Assembly (NCBI GenBank): GCA_001695595.3
Contig: MBPM02000083.1
Location: 248,001 to 312,000, forward strand
DNA length: 64,000 nt
Direction of reading: 5' to 3'
Origin: Plasmopara viticola
Lineage: Eukaryota; Oomycota; Peronosporomycetes; Peronosporales; Peronosporaceae
Below are positions 19,526-32,365 of the stretch, in pieces (the first letter of the stretch is position 1; every line of letters begins with the position of its first letter). A program made the position numbers and the translations under genes. The notes below the pieces were generated by a model. That model made no database searches. It saw only the letters and a program-made list of their open reading frames with translations, and was not told the DNA's origin.

Positions 19526-22500
19526 ATTTTACAAGAGGGGTCTGGAATTTTTGAAACTGTTTTGACCATTTGCATCACCTAATGCGAGAGACTATCGATG
19601 TGTATCAAATAGTGATATTTTCCTGATAGTGAAAATTCGAGTTTGTAATGAACGAAGGCCACCCTTATCAAATGCAAGACGTTGTCTAAGAACAAAGCGC
19701 TCTCAATGGTTCACGAGTTGAGGGGAAAGCTCTATCCCGCCTTGCACTGGTATACGGAAAAGTTATTTCAGCGATGCTGCCGAGCTCAAATCGCTGAAAC
19801 GACCAAAAACACAGAGCAAATCGACGAGTGATATCCGCCGTATAGTGACGGATACGCTTGCTTCCTTCGGCAGCGGTCCTGACTTTTACCGCTCAATAAA
19901 TGAATTCGAGGGATTGATACCGCCATCACTTCGCGACTTTGTCATCATGATCAGAGAAGCTGTTTTTTCTTATGAAATATTGGTTGTCGACCAGATGCAC
20001 AAGCCTTCATTCCGCCTTCTAAGACGCGTCAAAGCGAGTCATGCTTGCGTACTGAGCTGTATGCACTTGACAAGGCAAATCGTTGACTGTGTGAAAGCGC
20101 TGCTCGACCAGTGCCTAGTAGCGCGGGAGCCCTTGCTTTTTCGTCAGCGCGATTTTCTTGATCCTCCGACTTTTTTTTATAAATTTTGTCAACGTCTAAC
20201 ACCACCAGACAGATCACGGTATTTTTTTCACAACAAAGAGTTGGCTCTTGGGATTAGGTGATCTTATATATGGTCGTTCCGCCGACTTTTTAGCTTGAGC
20301 CAGAGTTTGAATGTTTGTTGATCATTTATCCCCAGTCGCGAATCAGATTACCGCGGCCAATGACGCATAAATTTCGTTTGCCCTTTTTTATTGTCACAAC
20401 CTGCCCGAGATCCTCGATTTATGCTGACAATTTTGAGAAGGCTTCTAGATTATTGGATATGAAGCTCTAGATGGCAGCGGCTACACATCCTAATTAGACG
20501 GGTAAACCGAGCACATTAATTGAGTGCCACATACTTAAGTTTCGTCGTTCACTGATCAAAATTTATTCTTAGTTAGGCGAAGATTGCTCCAAATTTAGTC
20601 GAGCATGCGTCGACGGGTCTAACTGACCTTTATTTCATTATTGGCAGCAGCCACTTCACGCTTTCCATTTCAGCTACCTCGTGGCCAATTAAGCAGCGCA
20701 GAAAAAAGAAAAGGAAAGAAAAAATACAAATACCGGCGTCATACATATTTCTACATGGTGATTAACACACTGATGCGTTGAAAAAGACGATTATCTTGAA
20801 ACTGAGAGTCGCTGCATCCCCCATCGTGGTTCGACTGTACGCGAAGTAACTATTGGTACTGTCCAACTGACAAATTACAATTTAAAGTTTCAGCGACGTT
20901 TTGCGATGGGTTGCAAAAACTTAAACATCATCGTATCGCGCCGCTTCTGGGTGCTTCAGTGGCGCGTACGCGAACATTCCATCAAAAAGCTTGCCTCGAG
21001 AGGAAACAATCCGCTTTGGTGCGTTTAAAACACATGATTGTTCCAGTCCTTGGCGCTCTAAAGACGTGTTGGACTCGCTAGCAAAGCTAGTTTGAATGAT
21101 GTGACTGACGAAGCTCAGTTGCCGTAATCTCGGCCTAGTGAGTGCAGTATTCACGCGCTCAAATCCACCTTTTGCATCACCCGGGAGTTTTGACGTGTAA
21201 GTAACATTGTCCTGACAAGCCAAACGCGTGTCTCGCCGTGTTGGCCCTCCGCTGTTAAAAGACTTAAGCAGTGTCTTGCGCTAAACCTTTCGAGCGCACG
21301 AGGGCCCTTGTGATACCATGCCTTACTTAACTTTGCTTAGTTCCTGCCGAGTGATACTAAGGGTCCAATAGTCTGTACTTCGTACTTACAGAAAGTACAT
21401 GATAGCCTTGTTGTACCCTTTTCCGCAATATTTGCTCGTGACTATGTTTAGTCACCCGAGGAGATTGTCGCTCGCGTTAAGTGTAGATGTTAGTGACGCC
21501 GAGCCAATTAGGATTTTGGAGGTAAAGGCATCGCTAGTAAACACGCCACAACTAAGTTCGTTTTGCTTAAAAAAGAAATTTAACGAAGCATTCGATATCA
21601 GCACACTTTATTTCGCCGATCGGCTAAATTGGGTCAGACGGGTCAAATTTGGTAACTGCTCTCGGATTTAATTCACTGCCGGTGATGGCTAGTCCTGTCA
21701 AGCCGTAGAGGACAATGCACGACGCCCATTGATCAGCGTAGGACATCTCTTCTCGGATGCAAATGTTGTTATGCCGACATGTCCGTAGCTGATGATGGTG
21801 CTCGGCTATAAATCGAGCTATTGGTACAGTCGGTGGCAAGACTAGTGGAATCTCTGTTTATGCTGGACAAGCTGCTCACGGCAGAGTTTAGATATACTTA
21901 TGTAGTCGACAATATAACCGAGGTAGTGGTCATTCGAACTAAAGTACAGATCGACTTTTCATCACTATCAAATGAAGCTGTCTTGGATAAAGCTAAGAAT
22001 ATACTCACTTTACGGAACGAAATTTCAAGCTTAAAGTGTCGACTAGATTCTCTTTCTCGGAGACAAAGTCTTAAGAAGTGTTCCTTAGGCGATACGCCTG
22101 ATAACATGTACGTCATGAAATTCCATTTGGTTTGAGGAGTTAAGTACTGCGTGACCAGTCAGGGACTCTTACTTAAGAAGCAGTGTAGCGTCAATCACGC
22201 ATACTTTCGTGCGAAGCACAAGGCAAGAATGGCTCAGACGATCAACTCTCCTCACTTCACTCAAGCATCTTGTCTCATAATGTAAATGGCAAAGTGCGCA
22301 GTATACACACCCATTGCCACTATCCCGGAGATATGTCGCAAAGCAACATAACAGAATGTAGACTTTACAATTTACTAGACTTTGTCGATAATAAGTTTAG
22401 AATTTCTACGAGGGGGAGTCACATATCATCAACTACTGCTAATACAAGCAATTTGCTTTGAAAGTGGTCGATCATATCTTTCAAGCCCTCAAACGCTCCT

Positions 22501-25500
22501 GCGACATTTTGTCGTCAGGTGGCACTATCAAGCAAGCCCTTACACAGTCAAGAAGATTTTGCCAGAGTCAAACATAGTTTGTCTTGTCGGGCCGTTTTGT
22601 GAGTTTGTGGCAAGTCAAATATTGTCATAGGTAGTGCACTGCTACAAACAAACGTTCAAAAAAGCGATCAAGTGATCGGTATTTGGCTTAGGCAGTTTAA
22701 GGCCTTCGAATAGCGATCTTCTTTAAGACCTCGAGCAACATGCGACTCTCAACAATTTCAGAGCTCATCTGCCCAGCTCTTATTCGTACAGATCAGGCCT
22801 CATGATGCATCGCGACATGGTTGCCTCACTCCACGCAGAAAATACTTAAGTGTCTTTAACTTCATGTGGGGTGTGCATTCAAGATGTAGCACAAACCGAA
22901 AAAGCAGAATGCTCTAGTTGATGATTTTGCGTGTTGCTCAGACTACACTTTAGCTCATGTCTCACCGTGACCGCGCGTGTATATAAATTACTTTTCGGGG
23001 CGTACGCACGCGGTGACATGAGTGCAGCCCTGCTAAAGGCTTCGAGAATTGATAAGAAATAAGGCTCAAACAAACAAAAATTACCAACGTGATTTAGCGG
23101 GAGGTCTCGACGGACGCTGGACTGCTTTGATACAGCACTGGTCAAGACAATACACCACATGTAGTCGCTCCTCACGACAAAACTTTAAGACATCCCGCCC
23201 TCTATGAGGCTCTCACAACGTCGCTTGGTTGGCCCAATCAAGTGAGGGCGCATGGCATGGTGAGAACCTTTCTTTAGCATTTAAGCTGAATAAGTAGGTC
23301 TGTACATATGTGCGGACCAACAAAGTGTGCCGACAGGTAAATTTTTGTCAAACGCGGCCTCACCACCAGGTGTTAGCAGTTTATTAGGGTTACCTTTTTG
23401 GCCTGTCAAAGGATCCGGCAGGCAGCGCTGATATTGTGAACTTTGTTGACTCATTGAACAAAATGGCTAGCTTGGCGGCAACGCTTCACAGGATTTTCAG
23501 TGGTAAACGAGAAGCGCTATTCTTAGATTGTATTCATTGAAGCATGACTTGCCAATGTCAGCTGTCTCGGAGCAAGATTTCGCCATTCAGCTTTGTTTTA
23601 GTAAGGTGCCTAAATTCCCGAGCTAAAGCGGGCCACCTGTACACCGATAATTCGAGAGCGAGTAAATCGCATCGACGATTACGTGTCACACAGCGCATGT
23701 AAGTCGTTAGCATGACGTCGAGAAAATATGCGTGAGTGTGCGCAAAACAATGTATGTTATGCCTTAGCAAGCTACACACCATATTACGTGATAGGTTAAG
23801 AAACCCTCGCGCTGAATTGGTGTCACTACATTGTGGTCCTAGGCTTGGTCGCGGACACATCGAGTGATCTTGGCCCTCTCTGATGTGTAGACAAGTCAAA
23901 ATAATATTCTAAATAACTAAGGGTCGTGAGATATGCGTGCGTGATATTAAACATGATTTCTTTGCCGAATGAAAAGAAATTACTCGGTAACTTAGCGACT
24001 AAATACAATCTTAAAGACTAAATTTCGCCCATGATGCTTCATTGGACAAGTTTAAGTTACTATCGATAAAGACTTGCTATATGCTTGGTTTTGTTAACAA
24101 ATAGGACAGAACTTAGTTGTTATACGTGAGCTTACCTATTCATATTATAGACTGAGACAGGTAATTGTTAGAGCTTGACACAGGGCAAACACAGGTCAGC
24201 CACGGATACACGATAGTCTGGCAAGAAAAGCCATATTCTTTATCTTGAGGTGCGCAAGTAGGGCGACTTACTCGCGGAGCGATACGACTACAAAGGTTCG
24301 AGAACTGATTGAGCCATCAGTAACGAAGCTACGGCATCTTGTTCAAGTCTTGGCAAACACAGTGGAGGCTGACGGCGTTGCGGCTTACTAACACCTAGAT
24401 GATGTCTGCCGGGAGTATGTGGCGAGCAACACTATAACGAATAGCACGTAATGTGACGCAAAAAATGCTGAACCACCATCCTTTTCTTGCTAGTCTCAAT
24501 AATATGAAGACGAGCTTCATTACCACGTGGAGCGCATTCTTACGAGACAAAGAGCTAAGACTTCACATCGGCGAAATTGATTTGACCTCGTCAATGCTCT
24601 TGATTATAGCGATTTGCGTCTTTGGCACGATTTTAATGCCCGCCGCTATAGCTGCAGCGCCGAGCCTTTAAATTTTTGACCCGCCAAAGATTTCGCTAGT
24701 ATAAGCGGTTTGCGCAAAGCCAACAACCTGGTTCCCAGAGGTGCCCGTGAAAACCGAAGCCTTAATGCAATAAATAGTCAATATAGCCGACGAAGCCTCC
24801 CGTACAATCAAAACCAGCTCGTTAGGCACGAAATTTAAGCTTGCTTGCGATTTGAAATCTGTTGTGATTAGATATGCTTAATTTTTACCTGGTGCTTTTG
24901 CGTTTTAACGAGAATATTTGTCACAAACTTTAAAATATCAGGCACAAGCGCTTGAACAGAATATTAGCGTGAAGTGCGTGAGGTTTGCAGTAAGACCGCT
25001 GGCCACTCTTGAGCACGCAGGTTTTGACGCATGAGCGTACGAGTGGGTGGTTGTGGCGAGTGCGGAGGATGCAGGTGACCATCCAAATGTTGCTTTGAGC
25101 GCTTCGCTGTGGTGGTACGAGCTGCGGACTTACAAGCCTAAGTCGGTTCCACCAAGGGGGGCACTCATCGTGTTCGCCCTCAAGTGCCGATGTTGGAGGG
25201 CTGCGATCGACCAGGAGGCTTTGCTCTTGTTCACTTATAGCAGACGCGTGTGGCGCGAGTTTGCCTACAAGCGATCGAATCGTCGTCCGTGGGCAGACCG
25301 TACTTATGTGTGGCATAAGCCTGGCTCATGTCTAGAGATCTGTCTGTGTGACATCCTGACGGTACATTAGGTGCGATTTTATAGATGTAGGGTTTGTGTT
25401 TTGGTTGCAGCTTTGTGGCTGATTTAATCGCTTTGTAGACTCTTGAGGAGCGGTACAAGTCACAATGGTGATATCTGATGAACAATAGATTTCTTCTGAA

Positions 25501-26168
25501 GGAATCATATTGTATTAAGTCTTGATGAGAAAGATTGTGACAGAGTTGCACGAACCTGGTGAGTTGAACGCTTGTTGTTGTGTTGCCATGTTACGTCGCG
25601 TAAGTCACAAACGTCAATATGAGGTCTAATGATTAATGCTGATGCATACTAGCTATAGAACAGAGCTAGATAGAAGCCTAGGATATCATAATTGCTAGTA
25701 AAATTTAGCTGACTACTAATTCTTGGACTCAAGCCGATAGCGATCTGCAACTTGATTTGATAAAAGTACGTAACGAATGCCACAATTTCAAACTATGCTT
25801 TCTTATTGTAAATGGCCACGACGAGTCCGCTGCTATGCACATCTAGAGAATATGTCACAACAAGATGCTAATTCTACAATTACGAAGAATAATTAAGATA
25901 CTGGTCGTGATTGACATCATCGACCAGCCCTGTAATACTTAAGCGAGGCACGACAGTAAGCCTCGATTTGTCATTGACATTGTTGTCGTAAAGAGTGTGC
26001 ATCGCATGCATATAGGAGAAACAGTACTTTGAGCCCGCAAAATGAGCTTTGATGCTATGTATAGATTAAACCAGAATGTTAACCGTCAGACTTTGAAAGT
26101 AAAGCAAAAATATTGCTTCTATGGAAATAAGAGTATAAGTACTAGCTTAAAAAAATAGCAAATATTCA
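19526..26168. other. Long gene-poor stretch (6.6 kb)
   Basis: No gene can be supported. The most coding-like pieces are a plus-strand frame at 19845-20261 (GTG start only), a coiled-coil-like plus frame at 21860-22135, and overlapping frames on both strands at 24930-25370, where GC rises. None has a recognisable motif, and each depends on non-ATG starts or lacks a partner exon. They may be fragments of decayed genes or retroelements. No RNA gene was seen. Confidence 0.35.
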
Positions 26169-26237
26169 TAAGTCAGCATAAGTACGCAAAACAAATTTGG
26201 AGCAAATAAATTTGTTTTGCGTAATTATGCTGACTTA
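26169..26237. repeat. 30-bp inverted repeat (hairpin)
   Basis: The arms are 26169-26198 and 26208-26237, complementary at 29 of 30 positions, with a 9-nt loop. The arms begin and end TAAGTCAGC / GCTGACTTA. It lies in AT-rich, gene-free DNA. It could be a fold-back MITE; I see no clear target duplication beyond TA. Confidence 0.85.
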
Positions 26238-29002
26238 ATAAATACACACATACTTACGTGCTTTACTAAAAGATCACTTTCAGATAAAATCACTTAATGC
26301 TGTTGTATTACGTCTCGTGTATGCCAAAGACAAAAGTGCGCGTCGCCACTTGCGTCTCAATGTTTTCGGCTGTCAATATACGAAACAGAACGTGTTTTTT
26401 TTTTACTTTTGACGATTTTATGAGGACTGTTATACTTCTGTTGAAAAAAGCGTACAAGAACTGTGCTCAGGCGGAAATTTTTGACTCTAGGGTCAAAAAG
26501 CAATGAATGATGGCGCTGAAGCTGAAAACTCTTGTAATGAATCTCGGTCTGAAAGCTGATTTGGATTATAGTCCAAAGCCTGAGAAAAAGGTCACTTTGT
26601 GCTCATTATTGCTCCAAACATACTATCAGTACTAATTCTAAGACCATCATCAAAGAGGAATCCAAGAGAAAACCACAGAGTCCAAGCAAGGGTGCGAGCT
26701 GTCTCACCAGTCTCTTACGAAGTTTGAGATTGCAATGGGGGAAGTGAAATGCTGCATCTAAGTTGTGTAACGTCACCTTGTAATTGCGACGGTTGTGACA
26801 AAATGAGGGCGCAAAAAAAAGCGTCTTGTGAGCAAATCATTTCATCTAAGAAATCGGTGAGGAGCATAATTTACCCTCTTTTTATCTTAACGTCGTCACC
26901 TCAAGTCAAAGAACGAACGATTGTCATATAAAAATACGTTAGATTCGGTTCAAATTTAAACATCGACTTTTCATTACGAGATGTAAAATCGCGCCTGGAT
27001 CAAAATGTTGGATTTGTTTTCTTGATTTGCAGTACTATGGTGTTGAGCCACAGAGATAGGAATAAATGCCACGCCAGCATCATCCCACGATTTGAGGCTA
27101 TCAAGGGTGGGGCACATAATATTTTTTTGCGCCAAATTGGTGTGTCGGCTACTTAATTTCCCAAGGGTAAAAATATTAATCCGCTGTAATCAATCTGCAC
27201 AAAAGTTTGTGCTAATCTCCTATATAGTGTGTGGAAACCGATAGTTTCTTGTAACCACAACGATAAACTATTCGCTGCCGGTTTCAGGGCTCGTACCTCA
27301 CCCGAAACTAAGTCATCTAATGCGGTTCGCGACTTTTAGGATGATGAGGTGACAGCAGTTGCCCTATTTTTCAAACATTTTTTCCCAGAGTCCACCTAGT
27401 ACATTAAATTTTGCGATGTAGATGTTTTGCGAATTACTGGTAGCATTAGATGTGTCGGGTACCATTTCTGTTTTTATACCACGGTACAATTGTGCAAACC
27501 GTTTTTTTATGAAAAAGCCAGCTACTATTTATAAGCGTTTCGTCCAGAAATTTTGGTATTATACCGGTCGCCCAATCTTACATAGGTATCCGTTTCTCTT
27601 TTCTCGTACTTTACCCATTAATATTTTTTTTATTATTGATCGATTGGAGAAACTGCTAGCTATCGTTCAGCTGTCCTTTTAAAAATTGTCGGTCTTTCGC
27701 CGTGCTGATTCGGAATACTACTGTAGCGGCAACAACTGTCGAAAGCACCTGCTCAAAAAATCCGTCTGCGATAACAATTGATTGATCAGTTGTCGGACAA
27801 AAAGTATACTTTTGTATCCGGTAATCATTTGGGTTTCAATTTTTAGAAGCTATAAGTAAAATGCGAAGGTATTTATATAATGCACACATTATATCCTAAA
27901 TATCATTTTACAGCATACAACATTATATAAATTTATTAAATGTCTACACGGAAAGCATGTACCGAATATTTGTTCAGAAGAGGCAGTGCAAATCTTTACC
28001 ATTAGGAAATTTATGCGAAAGGCCACCTAACATCTTTAATCAGATGTTTGCCTATATACTAAAGGGAAGAGCACACCAAAAAATCTAAAAAAGGCCAGCG
28101 AGCGCTAAGGCTCCGTTACTCCAAGTATCTTTTGCAAAAACGACAGAGCTTTATTAACCTATTCGTGTAACTAGACTACTTGTTGAAGGGTTATTGGTAA
28201 GATTTACTTGTTAGAAGTAATAGTTGGTACCATGCGCTACTATGGTGCTCTTTACCAACAAACAATGGAAAATGAAAGTCTATTCCGCAATGTAAAAGCT
28301 GGTAAACGAATCTATAAGAATTCATGTGATTTCTTTATATCTTTACTGTTAGATCTCGTAACTTTTACAGCTTACGGGAATTATACGAAGCGGGTAGTTA
28401 ACATCGAAAAAAACGCACTTCGTGGTTTAAATGACTCATCGACCATAGTCTACAACAATAGATGGTAACCATAAGAATATGTAATGTCATTGAACCCTAG
28501 CCGCCCAATTCATACTTTCGATGCATGTATAAAATGGTTATTACTTATTTCTTAAAATAAGGAATAACGGTCTTATGCACTATGATACATTAAGTAATAA
28601 CGGTCTTATGCAGTATGGGACAGGCATGAGCCGGAAAACTAGTTCTTCGAAAGGTCAATTCAACTTCTATACCCGAACTCATGAAAAAGCCCTTAAACTT
28701 TACGCCTAAACGACTTGCGGCTGCATCAAATTGTTGCATCAAGGGGGTAGCAATGCTCTAGTCTATGCCTTGAAGAGCAAAGTGCGATATTCGCGGCCCT
28801 GACCAGTCTTTACTGGCTCTCATCACCAGATGTAACTCTGTGATGCAAGCACTGCCCGCGCGTCGTGGGGTTGCGTGGCAGAGAGTCCACTCACTTGAAA
28901 GGGCAGCGTCGCTAAAATCAGGATTGTTCGCCATTCAAAAATTCTTCTCCACGCTGTTGCACCTGTTCACATTATTAGCAACAGCGTACACAGGCTCACC
29001 TC
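26238..29002. other. AT-rich gene-free stretch
   Basis: Low-GC sequence with many short frames and no recognisable protein, tRNA or repeat. The phrase AATAACGGTCTTATGCA occurs twice (near 28561 and 28603). The last 150 bp should contain the promoter of the thaumatin-like gene. Confidence 0.35.
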
Positions 29003-30274
29003 ATGAACACCTTGACGCTCTCGCACGCCCTTGCCGGCTTTGCGCTTTTCAATGGCGTTGCCCAGGGCTTTAACGTCTACGTTTATAACAAGTGCGGCGA
29101 GGATTGCACGCTAGCTCACGTGACGCAAGGCGCTGTAGACACTGTGCAGGTTGCTGCTGGCACTTCTACTATCAGAAACATCCCGAGCGGTTCGCCTTCG
29201 CACGTGCTCAAGTGGGGAGTTGGCGCTCAGGCCACCCGTACGTTACTGTTACTTCTGACAAGGGCAAAAAATAGTAGTAATACTAATTCTGTTGTGTACT
29301 ACAGTGGCGGAATTTTCAGCTGAAATGAATATGGCCTGGTACGATATCAGTGCTATTCCCACTGGTCCCAAGAGTGGCGTACGTACAGACTTATTAAATC
29401 GCGATGAGCATCGTTTTAACGTTGTTTTATTGTACTTGGTGATAATTAGCCTGCAGATTGCAGCAGTTGGTCAGCATGTAAGGACCTCACGGGTGGAGTC
29501 GGCTTTAACAAGCCCATGCAGATCACGCCCCATGGTCAGGATGGGCAACGCTGTGTTGAACTCACGTGCTTACAAGACGATTGCAATGATGCTTACTTGT
29601 ATCCCAAAGACGACACAAAGACGCACACGTGCCCATTGTCGACCGACTTTGACGTCACGTTCTGTCCAGGCGGCTCTGGGGGCGCTGCACCTGCTCCACC
29701 AGCTCCGACGCCGGCGCCCGCACCCGAACCGACGGCAGCTCCGACGCCAACGCCACCTGTCGAACAACAGGAGCCAGAACCGCAACAGCAAGAACAGCAG
29801 CCGCAACAGCAAGAGGAGGAGCCTCAGGCTCAGATTCAGCCAAACGCAACGGCCGCGCCTACCGAATCATCCAGCGGGCCCAATGGGACTTTGCCCAATG
29901 CCAAGACGGCTTCGAACACGCCACCTCAAGCTGGTACTATTCGCAAAGGCAACACTCCAAGCGCAAGCAAATCTCCAACGCCAGAGACGACGCCGACCAC
30001 ACCTGACACTACGCAAATGATTGGCGAAGGAACGACTGACGAGACGGTTCAGCACATTAACACGCAATCGGAGAGCAGTGGAACCAATAGCACCCCGTAT
30101 ATCGTGCTGGGTGTCGGTGGCTTTGTGGGTATTGCGGCCGCTGCGGCTATCTTTGCCGTGCGCAAGAAGAAGGCAGCCTTGGATGATCTGGAGAGCAAGA
30201 CGCCTATATCGGGGAGGCCTCTTAGCACACTTGCTGGGTTCCGCACCCCGCGCGACAATGTCAGTGTTCTTTAA
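29003..30274 (+). CDS. Secreted thaumatin-like protein with Pro/Gln-rich stalk and C-terminal membrane anchor
   Basis: I read three exons: 29003-29237, 29305-29382 and 29457-30274. The introns are 67 and 74 bp; the first has GTACGT, a TACTAAT branch and CAG, and the second GTACAG and CAG. Phases close to give 376 residues. Residues 1-22 are a signal peptide. Residues 23 to about 175 form a Cys-rich domain with features of thaumatin-like proteins: an N-terminal NVYVYNKC strand, LAEF and AWYDIS motifs, a GGVGFNKPMQI motif, and closing C-P segments. Residues about 176-318 are low-complexity Pro/Gln/Ala/Thr, a likely O-glycosylated stalk. Residues 319-339 are a membrane helix, followed by a basic stop-transfer (RKKK) and a 37-residue cytoplasmic tail. 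It is therefore a type I plasma-membrane or cell-wall-facing protein. Binding partner and function are unknown. The second intron boundary is the least certain; the chosen one restores a CSSWSACK segment. Confidence 0.83.
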
Positions 30275-31120
30275 ACGAGGTTTTAAGTGGACATGCACAC
30301 TATTTTATATGTCATTACTGGGACGATAGCTGCCTTGTCGCACGAAAGGAAGGGCTTCACAGTAGCTAGACACGCGATAGAGGGTGAATAGTTTTGAAGG
30401 GTTTCCACACGCCAAAAGGACAGATAGGGGGTGTGCATTTCTCGTGATTGGGGCTTCGTCGCTTGGACGAGTAATGTATTGATTATGTCAATGGCATTCA
30501 AGTCATATTTCGTACAACCCCTTTGTGAAATATACCATGCTATTCCTCAAATTAATGGTGTGTTTGTTGTATTCCTTGAAGTAGAATTTTTCACATCCTT
30601 TGCAACTATCGTGAAAACAAATCATCGATGATGACTCCGCCTCGCAGACGGGACGATAAGGGATATAGGATTATTTCTTAATATTTTTTACCGACTATAT
30701 TAACACAAATAATTGAGCTCAAGAAATATTAAAATAAACGATCAATACCGTTGACCGTCCAATGTAAACACATAAATTTTTAATTCCAGTAATAGATTAA
30801 TTTTGACCATTTTTGTCGTTGGCAACGTGATTTTTTATTGCGACAACCATACATTAATCGAGCACATTATATAGTTTTTTTTGCTGCGGCTATAACAAAT
30901 AACTGGGGAGTGATCGATGCACTAATACCTCAGTCATGTATCTGATCTCAACACACTCTATACCTTTCAGCTTGGCTTAGATTTCTACATTACATTCTAA
31001 AATGACTTTCTTTATCTCTCTGTCTTTTTTTATCAGAGTTGGTAATATTTGCTTGAGGCTGTCCGCTACCCGCGCCTCGTCGATAGCAAAACTTGTCCGG
31101 CGAATCCGCAACCCACAACT
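30275..31120. other. Intergenic
   Basis: About 850 bp, AT-rich after 30660. It contains the 3' flank of the thaumatin-like gene. Nothing else is recognised. Confidence 0.4.
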
Positions 31121-31170
31121 GCCTCGATAGCTCAGTTGGGAGAACATCAGACAAAAGATGTAGCTCTTTT
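31121..31170 (+). pseudogene. 5' half of a tRNA-Phe-like sequence
   Basis: GCCTCGATAGCTCAGTTGGG matches the acceptor strand, position 8-9 TA and D-arm (A box TAGCTCAGTTGG) of a eukaryotic tRNA, most like tRNA-Phe. The anticodon stem is damaged and the 3' half (T arm, acceptor) is not recognisable; a run of nine T follows. It is a tRNA pseudogene or the head of a truncated SINE, not a working tRNA. Confidence 0.6.
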
Positions 31171-31456
31171 TTTTTCACCGTCCAAGCATCGATTGAACTC
31201 TTACATTTTTAATAATAGAATATCGTAGCGTAACACAAACATTGAATATGAGCCAGACATAATTGAACACTATTAAAAAATACATGATACTAAAACGATC
31301 GACTAGATAAAGTTATAGTACTCTATTGTCTAAAAATATTAAGCCTTAACATATAGGTACGATAACTATTAGCGCCAATTGCCTTTCTTTTTTGGCCAAT
31401 GCTTGCAAAGCCCTGACATGAATTGTATTACTTATGCATACTTTTAGGACTTGCCC

Positions 31457-32334
31457 ATGTCGAGCTGTGAGGCCTTCCGCTCCGACCGCGGACTTGGCAA
31501 AGTGGCACTAGCAGCCTTTGGACTGGGCGTGTTTGTGACTGTGCACGCGTCTCTGCTACTCTATACCGAGTTTGTGGCGCTATCCAGCGCGTCCCTTACT
31601 ACTACGTCAATCGCGCGGTGGCGATGCCTCGAACAGTGGAGTTTGTATGCGCTGGCCTTGGGATTCTTTCATCTGATGGAATTCATGCTCACGGCCGTCT
31701 TTCGACCATCGAACGTCAGCTATGAGTGTATGTACTTCTACTATTTTGGCAACAAATAGCACTTTTGTTGGGCTTACTTCACTCCTCCCTGCAGCTTTCT
31801 TACTGAACCATAGTCGAGAATATCACTTGGCAGTACTATTCAGCTGTGTCGAGTTTTTCCTAGAGCTCTACTTGGTACCAGGCTGGAAGTTGCATCCAGT
31901 CGTGCGGCCACTGGGTATTGCACTGGTACTGGTAGGGCAAACCGTCCGCGTGGCGGCCATCAGCACTGCCGCCAGTAATTTTTCCCATCGCATTGAATAT
32001 TGCAAACGCAGAGACCACGAGCTCGTGACCCACGGAGTGTACCGGTACATTCGCCATCCGAGTTACCTCGGCTGGTTCTGGTGGATCGTGGGCAGTCAGA
32101 TCTTGTTGGCCAATCCCCTGTGTGCTATTGGCTACTCGTTCGTCGCGTGGACCTTCTTTCGGGATCGCATTCCGTACTTGGCTGTCTGCACCTTGTTGGC
32201 TTATGACTTGATGATGCTCATGCACGATGCTTGTTACTTGCTGTAGGTATGAAGAGCATTTACTACTCGGGTTCTTTCCAGATGAATACCCGGCATACAA
32301 GGCACGCACAATCAGTGGCATCCCATTTGTATAA
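31457..32334 (+). CDS. ICMT: Protein-S-isoprenylcysteine O-methyltransferase
   Basis: There are three exons: 31457-31727, 31795-32173 and 32247-32334. The introns are 67 and 73 bp with GTATGT/GCAG and GTACTT/TGTAG ends. The phases close and give 245 residues. The enzyme methylates the prenylated C-terminal cysteine of CaaX proteins such as Ras and Rho GTPases at the ER, using S-adenosylmethionine. The sequence has several membrane helices, the SFLLNHSREY motif after the first intron, and the C-terminal catalytic signature THGVYRYIRHPSYLGWF, then FFRDRIPYEE and a SGIPFV terminus, all typical of Ste14/ICMT. The final exon is needed: without it the frame runs into the intron just after RDRIPY, so the single-frame reading would miss the catalytic end. 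The first ATG is at 31457. The stop lies only 31 bp from that of the convergent downstream gene. Confidence 0.93.
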
Positions 32335-32365
32335 GAGCTATTAAGGTTACAAAGGAGGGCTACGG

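Noticed and set aside
24930..25370. Overlapping frames on both strands with raised GC
   Set aside because: No domain or start codon supports either strand; possibly a decayed gene, but I cannot name it.
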